A DNA stretch of 64,000 nucleotides from Streptomyces chartreusis (GTDB lineage Bacteria; Actinomycetota; Actinomycetes; Streptomycetales; Streptomycetaceae): NCBI RefSeq assembly GCF_008704715.1, contig NZ_CP023689.1, positions 2,046,001 through 2,110,000 of the forward strand, read 5' to 3'. This document shows, piece after piece, positions 48,634 through 56,467 of the stretch. Numbering within the stretch: the stretch's first letter is position 1; the number at the start of each line of letters is the position of its first letter. A program made the position numbers and the translations under genes. The notes beneath the pieces are model-generated. The model was given only the letters and a program-made list of their open reading frames with translations. It had not been told where the DNA came from and ran no database searches.

Positions 48634-49260
48634 TCACGCATCCTCGGGAAGTCCGAACGTGCCGTACTCGGGGCGGCCCGCCAGGTCGTAGGAGTTGATG
48701 GCGACGCCCTTGCCCGTGCTGCTGCCGCCGGTGTGCTTGAAGCGGGTCGGCACGGCGCCCTCCGTGAACAGCCGGTGGCCCGAGCCGAGCACGACCGGGA
48801 AGGTCATCAGGTGCAGGGTGTCCACGAGGCCGAGGGCCAGCAGCGAACGGACGAGGGCGCCGCTGCCGTGCACCTGGAGCTCGCCGTCGGTGCGCTCCTT
48901 GAGGGCGGTGACCTCCTTGCCGAGGTCGCCGCTGACCACGGTGGTGCCGGCCCACCCGGGGTCGGTCAGCGTGGAGGAGGCGACGTACTTCGGCAGCGCG
49001 TTGAGCTTGGCGGCGACCGGGTCGGCGGGGTCGGTCACCTTCGGCCAGTACGAGGCGAAGATGTCGTACGTGCGCCGCCCGAGGAGGAAGGCCGCGGGAC
49101 GCTCGAAGACCCCGGTGATGAACTTCCCGAAGTCGTCGTCGGCGTACGGAAAGACCCAGCCGCCGTGCTCGAAGCCGCCGCGGGTGTCCTCCTCCCGGCC
49201 GCCGGGCGCCTGGTAGACGCCGTCGAGGGTGACGAAGAGGGTGGAGACGAGCTTGCCCAT
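48634..49260 (-). CDS. RibD C-terminal / dihydrofolate-reductase-like protein
   Basis: Reductase-fold protein of 208 residues of the RibD-C family, begun here at MGKLVSTLFVTLDGV, the usual family N terminus. Also present are LLGRRTYDIFA, PKYVASSTLTDPGWAGT, LQVHGSGALVRSLLALGLVD and LGSGHRLFTEG. This family binds NADPH and is broadly annotated as dihydrofolate-reductase family protein. It is distinct from true DHFR and from biosynthetic RibD; the substrate is unknown. An upstream ATG in frame exists but lacks a better site. Confidence 0.85.
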   Translation of the reverse strand: MGKLVSTLFVTLDGVYQAPGGREEDTRGGFEHGGWVFPYADDDFGKFITGVFERPAAFLLGRRTYDIFASYWPKVTDPADPVAAKLNALPKYVASSTLTDPGWAGTTVVSGDLGKEVTALKERTDGELQVHGSGALVRSLLALGLVDTLHLMTFPVVLGSGHRLFTEGAVPTRFKHTGGSSTGKGVAINSYDLAGRPEYGTFGLPEDA

Positions 49261-49327
49261 GACGAGTGCCTCTTTTCCTGAAATGGCGTCTGCTGTCATG
49301 AGCTCAGACCCCGGCGACGCCCGCAAC

Positions 49328-50386
49328 TCATCGGTGGGCCGGGTGCCCCAGCAGGGCGAGCAGCGCTTCCGACGGCAGCGGGTGGCGCGTACGGCCGCCG
49401 GGGCCCGTGGTCGTGGTGGCGGTCAGCAGGGCGTTGAGGACGGCCTCCTCCACCGCGTCCAGTACGGCGGTGAAGAGCGGGTCGAGCGTGTCGTCGGGCG
49501 CGAGGGCGGGCCCTGACGGACTGCTCGTCGGCCGGGTGCCGAAGGTGATGCCGTAGTCGCCGCTGCCGTGACCGTAGGCGCCACCGGACCTGGCCAGCGC
49601 GAAGACGGAGCGGCGGGCGAGCCGGGTCAGCTGGCGGGCGTCCAGCGGGGCGTCGGTGGCGGCCACGACCATGCAGGAGCCGGCCTCCGGCTGCTCGGCA
49701 GGGGCCGGCAGGCCGACATCGGCGGGAGTGACCGTCCGCCCGCCGACCCTCAGCGTGCCCCCGAAGTTGGCCTGCACCAGCACGCCGAGGGTCGCCTGCC
49801 GCCCCGCCACCGGCACCCTTCGCGACGAGGTACCGATGCCGGCCTTGAAACCCAGGGCGACCGTGCCGGTGCCCGCTCCGACGCAGCCTTCGGGCACCGG
49901 CCCGTCGGACGCCGTCTCCAGCGCCGCGCGGACGTGGTCGTCGCGGACCGGGCGCGAGCGGATGTCGGACAGCAGCCCGTCGTTGCACTCCCCCACCACG
50001 GGGTTCAGGCTCCGGGCGCGCGCTCCCTCGGGGCGTTCGAGCAGCCAGCCGACCAGGGAGTCCGCGACACGGAACGCGGACAGCGTGGAGGTGAGCAGGA
50101 CGGGCGTCTCCAGGGCGCCGAGTTCGGCCAGTTGCGTGGCGCCGATCAGCTTGCCGTAGCCGTTGCCCGCGAACACCCCTGCGGGCAACGGGCTTTCGGG
50201 CCCCACCCCGGCGGGCACGATCGCGGTGACCCCGCTGTGCACGCGCGGTGGGGACACCAGGGTGGTGTGCCCCACGCGGACCCCCGGCACGTCGGTGAGC
50301 GCGTTGTGGGTGCCCGTCGGCAGGTCACCCACGCCCAGGCCGATGTCACGGGCCCGGCGCGGCGCGGGTGGTGCGGGTGGGTGCAT
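49328..50386 (-). CDS. P1-family peptidase (DmpA-like, S58)
   Basis: Self-processing N-terminal nucleophile peptidase or amidase of 352 residues. Family landmarks: LTDVPGVRVGHTT near the N terminus, GVFAGNGYGKLIG, and the processing/catalytic region GAGTGTVALGFKAGIGTSSR, where the precursor is normally split before a serine. The C-terminal part includes VAATDAPLDARQLTRLARR and YGHGSGDYGITF. DmpA-like enzymes release N-terminal D/L-alanine or beta-peptides. No signal peptide. It stands alone between the reductase and a small protein gene. Confidence 0.88.
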   Translation of the reverse strand: MHPPAPPAPRRARDIGLGVGDLPTGTHNALTDVPGVRVGHTTLVSPPRVHSGVTAIVPAGVGPESPLPAGVFAGNGYGKLIGATQLAELGALETPVLLTSTLSAFRVADSLVGWLLERPEGARARSLNPVVGECNDGLLSDIRSRPVRDDHVRAALETASDGPVPEGCVGAGTGTVALGFKAGIGTSSRRVPVAGRQATLGVLVQANFGGTLRVGGRTVTPADVGLPAPAEQPEAGSCMVVAATDAPLDARQLTRLARRSVFALARSGGAYGHGSGDYGITFGTRPTSSPSGPALAPDDTLDPLFTAVLDAVEEAVLNALLTATTTTGPGGRTRHPLPSEALLALLGHPAHR

Positions 50387-50419
50387 GGCGGCACCCTAGT
50401 CCGGCCCTGCTCGCGGCCG

Positions 50420-50596
50420 TCACCTCCGGCGGCCGCGTGCCGACCAGCCGCTGCCGACGCCCGCCAGTTGGAGGGCCAGCACCATGAGGCCGAGCAGCAT
50501 GATGTTGGTGGAGGTGAAGGTGTCGTTGGTCGAGACCTCCGCCGCGTTGATCAGGAAGGCTATGAAGAACAGGACTGCGGAAACGATGGCCAGCAC
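50420..50596 (-). CDS. Small two-helix membrane protein
   Basis: Protein of 58 residues with a GTG start, two hydrophobic segments (LAIVSAVLFFIAFLINAAE and IMLLGLMVLALQLAGVG) joined by a Thr/Ser-rich loop, and a basic C terminus. It is read as a real gene because a GGGACGGA-like ribosome site precedes the start and the helical pattern is clean. It matches the small membrane proteins common in streptomycetes; no function is known. Confidence 0.6.
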   Translation of the reverse strand: MLAIVSAVLFFIAFLINAAEVSTNDTFTSTNIMLLGLMVLALQLAGVGSGWSARGRRR

Positions 50597-50773
50597 GATG
50601 TCCGTCCCTTTCGTCGACTCCGGCCGGTGCGCCGGTCGCCATCCGGATGCCCCGAACCCGCCGGAGCATGCGGCGGGGTGACGGGCCGGCGTTCGACGGG
50701 CGCCGCGAACCCGCCCGGACTCGGTGTCCGTTCGCCGCCGGCATCGCCGTCCGCGCGGAGCTGGGATGGACCC

Positions 50774-51520
50774 ATGACAACCACTTACGGAACTCTGCAC
50801 GGCAAGGTCGCCCTGGTCACCGGGGGCAGCCGCGGCATCGGCGCGGCAACGGCGCTGCGGCTGGCGCGGGAGGGCGCGGACGTCGCCCTGACGTACGTGC
50901 ACGGCAAGGAGGCGGCCGAGGAGGTCGTACGGGCCGTCGAGGCACTCGGCCGGCGGGCCGTGGCGCTGCGGGCGGACGCCGGTGACGCGGACGAGGCGCA
51001 GGGCGCCGTGGGCCGTGCCGCCGAGGCGCTCGGGGGCCTGGACGTGCTGGTGAACAACGCCGGCATCGGTGTGCTGGGCCCGCTGGAGGGCCTGTCGCTG
51101 ACCGATGTGGACCGGGTCCTCGCGGTGAACGTCCGGGGCGTCTTCCTGACGTCACGGGCGGCGGCCGCCCGCATGGACGCCGGGGGCCGCATCATCACGA
51201 TCGGCACCTGCATGACCCAGCGGGTGCCTGGTCCCGGCGGCACGCTCTACGCGACCAGCAAGTCCGCCCTGATCGGCCTGACGAAGGCGCTGGCCCGCGA
51301 GTTGGGTCCGCGCGGGATCACGGCGAACATCGTCCATCCCGGTCCCATCGACACGGACATGAACCCGGCCGACGGCCCGTTCGCGTCCGGCCAGGCGGCC
51401 ATGACCGCGCTGGGCCGCTTCGGCACGGCCGACGAGGTGGCGTCGACGGTCGCGTACCTTGCCGCGGCTGACTACGTCACGGGTACGGAGTTCGCGGTGG
51501 ACGGGGGCCACGCGGCGTGA
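50774..51520 (+). CDS. Short-chain dehydrogenase/reductase
   Basis: Classical SDR of 248 residues. The NAD(P) loop is TGGSRGIG (TGxxxGxG), the core is NNAGIG, and the catalytic Tyr-Lys pair is in YATSKSALIGLTK. The C terminus GTEFAVDGGHAA is typical. It resembles 3-oxoacyl-ACP reductase-like SDRs, but the substrate cannot be fixed. The gene is monocistronic, and ends at a strong hairpin. Confidence 0.9.
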   Translation: MTTTYGTLHGKVALVTGGSRGIGAATALRLAREGADVALTYVHGKEAAEEVVRAVEALGRRAVALRADAGDADEAQGAVGRAAEALGGLDVLVNNAGIGVLGPLEGLSLTDVDRVLAVNVRGVFLTSRAAAARMDAGGRIITIGTCMTQRVPGPGGTLYATSKSALIGLTKALARELGPRGITANIVHPGPIDTDMNPADGPFASGQAAMTALGRFGTADEVASTVAYLAAADYVTGTEFAVDGGHAA

Positions 51521-51528
51521 ACGGACGC

Positions 51529-51562
51529 GGGGCGCACCGGTGCTGTCCGGCCGGTGCGCCCC
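51529..51562. terminator. Strong bidirectional terminator after the SDR gene
   Basis: GGGGCGCACCGG (51529-51540) and CCGGTGCGCCCC (51551-51562) are perfect 12-bp arms with a 10-base loop, between the convergent SDR and allantoicase genes, 9 bases after the SDR stop. Confidence 0.7.
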
Positions 51563-51571
51563 ACGGGTTTC

Positions 51572-51605
51572 GGGCGCGCCGCTGCCGTACGGCCCGTGCG
51601 CGCCC
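51572..51605 (-). terminator. Second hairpin, for the allantoicase operon
   Basis: GGGCGCG (51572-51578) and CGCGCCC (51599-51605) form a perfect 7-bp stem with a 20-base loop, ending 7 bases before the allantoicase stop. With the stronger hairpin at 51529-51562 it makes a tandem stop for leftward transcription. Confidence 0.45.
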
Positions 51606-51612
51606 TACGGAA

Positions 51613-52728
51613 TCAGCCGCCCAGTTCCTGGTGGCGTGCCGCGAGCCCTGCCGTGCCCTGCTCGGTCAGGGAGCCGTGCAGGCGCAGGCGGGAGATGCCG
51701 CCGTCCGGGAAGATGTCCACGCGCGCGTGCGTGCCGACGGCCGGGGTCGGCAGGACGAAGCGGTGGTTGGTGTCGGGCTGGAGGCGGGTGCGGGGCAGGA
51801 TCTCCGTCCACTCGCCGTCCTCGCCGTCCTTCACCGACACCGACGCCCAGCCGGCGCTGTTGCCCTTCAGGTACGCCGTGTCGATCTCGACGGCCCTGAT
51901 CAAGGACTGCGCCACCAGCCGGTAGCTGATCCAGTCGTTGCCCCGGTCGCGGCGCCGGCGGGTCTCCCAGCCGTCGTCCATCTTGCGGGAGCGCCCCGGC
52001 TGGATGGTGTTCGTGGCGGGCGAGTAGAACAGGTTGGAGGCATTCTCGACCTGGCCGCCGTTCTCCAGGGCGACCACGTCGAAGGTGCCAAGCACCGACA
52101 GCCACTCGGGGTCGGGCACGACCTCACCGTGCACGCGCAGGCGGGCGATGCCGCCGTCCGGGTGCTGGTTGACCCGCAGGTGGGTGAAGCGCTGCTCGGC
52201 CAGGACGGCGAAGCCGTTCGCCGCGTGTCCGCCGATCGGCGTGCGCGGGACCAGGGTCGTCCACTTGACGTCGTCGCCGAGCAGTTCCTCGGGGGACGGC
52301 GAACCCGGTACGGACGCGCCCTCGACGGACACCGCCTGCGGGTAGTTGCCGCGGAAGTGGGCCGTGTCGACGACGATCCCGCGGATCACGCCGGGCGCCC
52401 CGAGGCGCACCAGCGCCCAGTCGTGGTCCTCGGCCGTCGGCCACGGGTGCTCGGAGGAGGCACCTCGGCGGCGCCGCGTCTCCCAGCCGTCCATGATCTT
52501 GCCCTTGTGCCCGAAGTGCTCGGGGTCGAACTCGGCCCGCTCGGGCACCAGCAGGTTCTCCCGCTGGGCGAAGAACTCGTCGTTGGCGGCGATGACTCCG
52601 GCGCCCAGCCGGCGGTCGGCGAGGTTGGCGTACTGGGTGAACGGGAAGTCGGCGGTGCGGTAGTCCGCGTACGGGTCGCCGCCGCCGTAGGGGTTCGCGT
52701 CGCCGGTGAAGCTGGGTATCGCCGTCAC
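51613..52728 (-). CDS. alc: Allantoicase
   Basis: Allantoate amidinohydrolase of 371 residues, which splits allantoate into ureidoglycolate and urea. The protein is built from two allantoicase repeats; each carries a GWETRRRR motif (one near residue 80 and one near 245) and a VDTAHFRGNYP / IDTAYLKGNSA pair. GTG at 52728 opens MTAIPSFTGDANPYGGG, the usual streptomycete start. It follows allantoinase by 38 bases, forming an allB-alc operon divergent from the IclR gene. Repression by AllR is expected. Confidence 0.93.
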   Translation of the reverse strand: MTAIPSFTGDANPYGGGDPYADYRTADFPFTQYANLADRRLGAGVIAANDEFFAQRENLLVPERAEFDPEHFGHKGKIMDGWETRRRRGASSEHPWPTAEDHDWALVRLGAPGVIRGIVVDTAHFRGNYPQAVSVEGASVPGSPSPEELLGDDVKWTTLVPRTPIGGHAANGFAVLAEQRFTHLRVNQHPDGGIARLRVHGEVVPDPEWLSVLGTFDVVALENGGQVENASNLFYSPATNTIQPGRSRKMDDGWETRRRRDRGNDWISYRLVAQSLIRAVEIDTAYLKGNSAGWASVSVKDGEDGEWTEILPRTRLQPDTNHRFVLPTPAVGTHARVDIFPDGGISRLRLHGSLTEQGTAGLAARHQELGG

Positions 52729-52766
52729 GGTGATCAGGTCTGCCTTTCGAGATCGATGGGTGGGAA

Positions 52767-54104
52767 TCAGTCGGTCCGGGTGAGGAGTCGCCCCTTCGGG
52801 TCGGTGAACTCGCCGTCCGCGACGATGCGTTCGCCGCGCAGCCAGGTGGACTTCACGACGCCGTACAGGGTCTTGCCGGCGTACGCCGTCACGCGGTTGC
52901 GGTGCTGGAGGGCGGCCGGGTCCACGGTGAAGGTCTCGTCGGGTGCGAGGACCGCGAAGTCGGCGTCGCGGCCGGCCTCGATGGCGCCCTTCTGGTCCAG
53001 TCCGACGAGCTGTGCCGTCCGTGCGGACATCCAGCGCACCACGTCCTCCAGGCCGTGCCCGCGCCTGCGGGCCTCGGTCCAGACGGCCGCCAGGCTCAGC
53101 TGGAGCCCGGAGATGCCGCCCCAGGCGGTGGCGAAGTCGTCGGTCTTCAGGTCCGCCGTGGAGGGCGAGTGGTCGGTCACCACGCAGTCGACGGTGCCGT
53201 CGGCCAGCGCCTGCCACAGCAGGTCCTGGTTGGCGGACTCACGGATCGGCGGGCAGCACTTGAACTCGCTGGCGCCGTCCGGGACTTCCTCGGCGGTCAG
53301 GGTGAGGTAGTGCGGGCAGGTCTCGACGGTGATCCGTACGCCGTCCCGCTTTGCCTCGGCGATCAGCGGCAGCGCGTCGCTGGAGGAGAGGTGGAGCACG
53401 TGCACACGCGCGTGGAGCCGCTTCGCCTGCGCGATCAGCTGGGCGATCGCGGTGTCCTCGGCGTCGCGCGGGCGCGAGGCGAGGAAGTCTGCGTACCTGG
53501 GGCCGCCGTGCTGCGGGGCGGCGTCGAGGTGGTGGGGATCCTCGGCGTGCACGATCAGCAGGCCGCCGAAGGAGGTGATCTCCGCCAGGGACCGGGCGAG
53601 CCGGTCCTGGTCGAGATGCGGGAACTCCTCCACGCCGGACGGCGACAGGAACGCCTTGAAGCCGAAGACGCCGGCCTCGTGCAGCGGGCGCAGGTCCTTG
53701 ACGTTGTCGGGCAGGGCGCCGCCCCAGAAGCCGACGTCGATGTGCGCCTTGTCGGCGGCGACCTCCTGCTTCGTACGGAGGTTGTCGACCGTCGTGGTCG
53801 GCGGCAGGGAGTTGAGCGGCATGTCGACGAGGGTGGTGATGCCACCGGCCGCCGCGGCGCGCGTGGCGGTCCAGAAGCCCTCCCACTCGGTGCGCCCGGG
53901 ATCGTTGACGTGCACGTGCGTGTCGACCAGGCCGGGCAGCAGGACGTCGTCGCCGAGGTCCACCAGCCGGGCGCCGGACGGGACTTCGGCGTCGTGGCCG
54001 AGTACGGCCGTGATCTTGCCGGCGGAGACCGCGACCGAGGCGGCCCGTGTCCCCTCCGGGGTGATGACGCGCGTCGAGCGCAGCACCAGTTCAGCGTCGG
54101 ACAC
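52767..54104 (-). CDS. allB: Allantoinase
   Basis: Cyclic amidohydrolase of 445 residues that opens allantoin to allantoate. Metal-site motifs: [13 protein letters not shown] (HxH), [10 protein letters not shown] with the carbamylated lysine, LIVHAEDP and VHVLHLSSS with metal histidines, and TDHSPST with the aspartate. It differs from the dihydropyrimidinase at 11968-13371 in the loop after HxH (VNDPG versus MELPFGG). It is the first gene of the allB-alc operon. An IclR-type operator candidate lies 28-42 bases upstream. Confidence 0.94.
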   Translation of the reverse strand: MSDAELVLRSTRVITPEGTRAASVAVSAGKITAVLGHDAEVPSGARLVDLGDDVLLPGLVDTHVHVNDPGRTEWEGFWTATRAAAAGGITTLVDMPLNSLPPTTTVDNLRTKQEVAADKAHIDVGFWGGALPDNVKDLRPLHEAGVFGFKAFLSPSGVEEFPHLDQDRLARSLAEITSFGGLLIVHAEDPHHLDAAPQHGGPRYADFLASRPRDAEDTAIAQLIAQAKRLHARVHVLHLSSSDALPLIAEAKRDGVRITVETCPHYLTLTAEEVPDGASEFKCCPPIRESANQDLLWQALADGTVDCVVTDHSPSTADLKTDDFATAWGGISGLQLSLAAVWTEARRRGHGLEDVVRWMSARTAQLVGLDQKGAIEAGRDADFAVLAPDETFTVDPAALQHRNRVTAYAGKTLYGVVKSTWLRGERIVADGEFTDPKGRLLTRTD

Positions 54105-54131
54105 CCGGACCCCTCTCTGCCGCCCCTTGAC

Positions 54132-54163
54132 TTCCGCTCAGCGGAATTCAACGTTCTGTTGAA
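54132..54163. promoter_or_regulatory. Candidate AllR operator upstream of allB
   Basis: TTCCGCTCAGCGGAA (54132-54146) is a perfect inverted repeat with 6-bp arms, followed directly by another, TTCAAC-GTTCT-GTTGAA (54147-54163). They start 28 bases upstream of the allB start. The first fits the shared pattern TTCC-N7-GGAA. Confidence 0.6.
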
Positions 54164-54239
54164 GGAGTCTTCACTCCCGTTCCGGTGCCGTCAAGGGCAC
54201 ACTTCTCCACAGTGCACCCGTGCGACACTCTCTGGACGT

Positions 54240-54275
54240 TTCCACAAAGCGGAATTACAATTCCATCAAGCAGAA
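54240..54275. promoter_or_regulatory. Candidate AllR operator upstream of the IclR gene
   Basis: TTCCACAAAGCGGAA (54240-54254) fits TTCC-N7-GGAA and differs from the allB site at four of fifteen positions. It overlaps GGAATT-AC-AATTCC (54251-54264) and is followed by a degenerate copy, TTCCATCAAGCAGAA (54261-54275). Located 80-115 bases before the regulator start, consistent with autoregulation. Confidence 0.55.
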
Positions 54276-54354
54276 CGTAGCTACGTACAACCAGGGAGTC
54301 AACCGACCGACGGGTAGGCTTCAGCCCTTCCACCGGTCCCGAAAGGAACGCGCC

Positions 54355-55149
54355 GTGCCGACGTCCAGCGCCAGCACCACCGACACCGCCAAGTCCAACG
54401 GCGGCGGCGTCCAGTCCCTCGAGCGCGCCTTCGACCTGCTCGAGCGGATGGCGGACGCGGGCGGCGAGGTGGGCCTGAGCGAGCTGTCCGCGAGCAGCGG
54501 GCTGCCGCTGCCGACCATCCACCGCCTGATGCGCACGCTCGTGGCCTGCGGATACGTCCGCCAGCAGCCCAACCGCCGCTACGCCCTCGGCCCCCGCCTG
54601 ATCCGCCTCGGCGAGTCGGCCTCCCGCCTCCTTGGCACCTGGGCCCGCCCCTACCTCGCCCGACTGGTCGAGGAGACCGGTGAGACGGCGAACATGGCCC
54701 TGCTCGACGGCGACGAGATCGTCTACGTCGCCCAGGTGCCGTCCAAGCACTCGATGCGCATGTTCACCGAGGTCGGCAGGCGTGTACTGCCGCACTCCAC
54801 CGGCGTCGGCAAGGCACTGCTCGCCTCCTTCCCGCCGGAGGAGGTACGGGCGCTGCTGTCCCGTACCGGGATGCCGGCCGCCACGGAGAAGACGATCACC
54901 ACCCCGGACGGATTCCTCGCGGCGCTGGAGGACGTGCGGCGCACCGGCTACGCGGTCGACGACAACGAGCAGGAGGTCGGGGTCCGCTGCCTGGCGGTCT
55001 CCGTGCCCGACTCCCCCACCGCGGCGGCGATCTCGATCTCCGGCCCGGCCGGCCGGGTCACCGAGGCGGCGACGGAGAAGATCATCCCGGTGCTCCAGCA
55101 GGTCGCCCACGAACTGTCCGAGGCCCTGGCCACCCAGAACCAGACCTGA
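54355..55149 (+). CDS. allR: IclR-family repressor of allantoin catabolism (AllR-like)
   Basis: Regulator of 264 residues. The winged helix (about 15-85: VQSLERAFDLLERMADAG, then LSELSASSGLPLPTIHRLMRTL) is followed by the IclR effector domain with ALLDGDEIVYVAQVPS, HSTGVGKALLASFP and GYAVDDNEQEVGVRCLAV. GTG at 54355 follows GAAAGGA by 7 bases; the longer frame is not needed. In Streptomyces coelicolor, AllR represses allantoin genes and responds to a pathway metabolite; neighbours and the shared TTCC-N7-GGAA motif support the same role. Confidence 0.9.
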   Translation: MPTSSASTTDTAKSNGGGVQSLERAFDLLERMADAGGEVGLSELSASSGLPLPTIHRLMRTLVACGYVRQQPNRRYALGPRLIRLGESASRLLGTWARPYLARLVEETGETANMALLDGDEIVYVAQVPSKHSMRMFTEVGRRVLPHSTGVGKALLASFPPEEVRALLSRTGMPAATEKTITTPDGFLAALEDVRRTGYAVDDNEQEVGVRCLAVSVPDSPTAAAISISGPAGRVTEAATEKIIPVLQQVAHELSEALATQNQT

Positions 55150-55158
55150 CACCCAAAG

Positions 55159-55443
55159 TCAGCGACGCGGTTCGCCGAACATCTCGACCGCGTCGCGAAC
55201 TTGGGTGAGACCCGGGGACAGGGCGCTCACCGAGCCGATCGCACCCGCGATCAGCAGCAGGGACCTTCGTAGTCGGGGAGTCTCCGGTGCCCCTGTGACC
55301 GCCATCGCGGCCAGTGCGGCGAGTTCGTCCTCGGCGATGGCCCGGTCCGGGAACTCCGCGGGATGCGCGGCGAGTTCGCGGCGCAGACGGGACACGGCCG
55401 TCCGCAGTTCCGCCACCCTCGAGTCCTCGTCGCTGCCCGTCAC
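55159..55443 (-). CDS. DUF5955-like small protein
   Basis: Protein of about 94 residues in a longer open frame; the GTG at 55443 opens MTGSDEDSRVAELRTAVSRL. It is helical, with ELAAHPAEFPDRAIAEDELA, and a hydrophobic segment RRSLLLIAGAIGSVSALSP near the C terminus. From memory this matches the streptomycete DUF5955 family. A GTG 14 codons upstream could also serve. It is convergent with allR (10 bases apart). No function known. Confidence 0.65.
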   Translation of the reverse strand: MTGSDEDSRVAELRTAVSRLRRELAAHPAEFPDRAIAEDELAALAAMAVTGAPETPRLRRSLLLIAGAIGSVSALSPGLTQVRDAVEMFGEPRR

Positions 55444-55654
55444 CGGCCTCTGCCCCAAGCTCCGCAACAAAGCTCCCCCTCGCACGCCGTTGTGCGCCAG
55501 CCTTCGCGCAATTCCGCCGAGCACCCCTGGCGTAGCTCGGGCGCCGGGGATGCCGGTCAGTAAACGCCACCCCTTGCCCAAGCGCCACCACGCGGACGGA
55601 AATTCAGTCGTTGGGAGTCGGGGCGCTCGCGCGGGTGTCAGGTATGCAGGACGC

Positions 55655-56257
55655 ATGACTGAGAAACAAGCGCCTCCGGTCGCCGGTCTGCTCCTCGCGG
55701 CCGGCGGCGGACGACGCCTCGGCGGACGGCCCAAGGCCCTGCTCCCGCACCGCGGCCGGCCGCTCGTCGAGCACGCCGCCGGAGTCCTGCGCACGGCCGG
55801 CCTCACCCGTGTGCACGTGGTGCTGGGGGCGCGGGCCGCCGCTGTACGGGAGCAGGCGGAGCTAGGTGACTGCGTACTGGTGGAGAACCCGGACTGGGCC
55901 GACGGGATGGGGTCCTCGCTGCGCGCCGGGCTCGATTCGCTGGCCGGCACGGGCGCGCGGGCGGCGCTCGTCTCGCTGGTCGACCAGCCCGGCATCGGCC
56001 CGGAGGCCGTGGCGCGGGTGCTCGCCGCGTACGAGGACGAGACGTCACTGGTCTCGGCCGCCTACGACGGGGTACGCGGGCATCCGGTCCTGTTCGGCGC
56101 GGCCCACTGGGCCGGTATCGCGGCGACCGCGACCGGCGATCAGGGAGCACGCGCCTATCTCAAGGAGCACCGGGGGTCGATCAGGCTCGTCGAGTGCGGG
56201 GACGTGGCTCAGCCGTACGACATCGACACGGAGGCCGACCTGAGCCACCTTGAGTGA
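55655..56257 (+). CDS. MobA-like nucleotidyltransferase (molybdenum cofactor cytidylyl/guanylyltransferase)
   Basis: NTP transferase of 200 residues. The signature GLLLAAGGGRRLGGRPKALL binds the nucleotide; the following region has VENPDWADGMGSSLRAGL and SLVDQPGIGPEAV, typical of CTP:molybdopterin cytidylyltransferase (MocA-like). Xanthine dehydrogenase needs such a cofactor, and its product urate feeds allantoin, so the position in the allantoin module fits. GTP-specific MobA cannot be excluded. Confidence 0.85.
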   Translation: MTEKQAPPVAGLLLAAGGGRRLGGRPKALLPHRGRPLVEHAAGVLRTAGLTRVHVVLGARAAAVREQAELGDCVLVENPDWADGMGSSLRAGLDSLAGTGARAALVSLVDQPGIGPEAVARVLAAYEDETSLVSAAYDGVRGHPVLFGAAHWAGIAATATGDQGARAYLKEHRGSIRLVECGDVAQPYDIDTEADLSHLE

Positions 56258-56323
56258 GCGGGGTGGCACCGAGCGCCACCTTGCCTCGACTCAGAGAATC
56301 TCGACATCAACAAACCATTGAAC

Positions 56324-56338
56324 TTCCACCATGAGGAA
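56324..56338. promoter_or_regulatory. Candidate AllR operator upstream of malate synthase
   Basis: TTCCACCATGAGGAA fits TTCC-N7-GGAA and is 130 bases upstream of aceB, in the spacer after the nucleotidyltransferase gene. The flanks TTCC and GGAA are identical to the allB and allR sites. Confidence 0.5.
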
Positions 56339-56467
56339 ACTAGTATCCACTGTTCAGAAGCGCCTGACCGCTCCACGGGCGCCGCTAGCCGTATCCGGGA
56401 AGACTGGCACCCGGTGCCAGAAGCTCGACTGCTCGTCCACGTAGCTCGCTGAAGGAAGTGACAGCTC

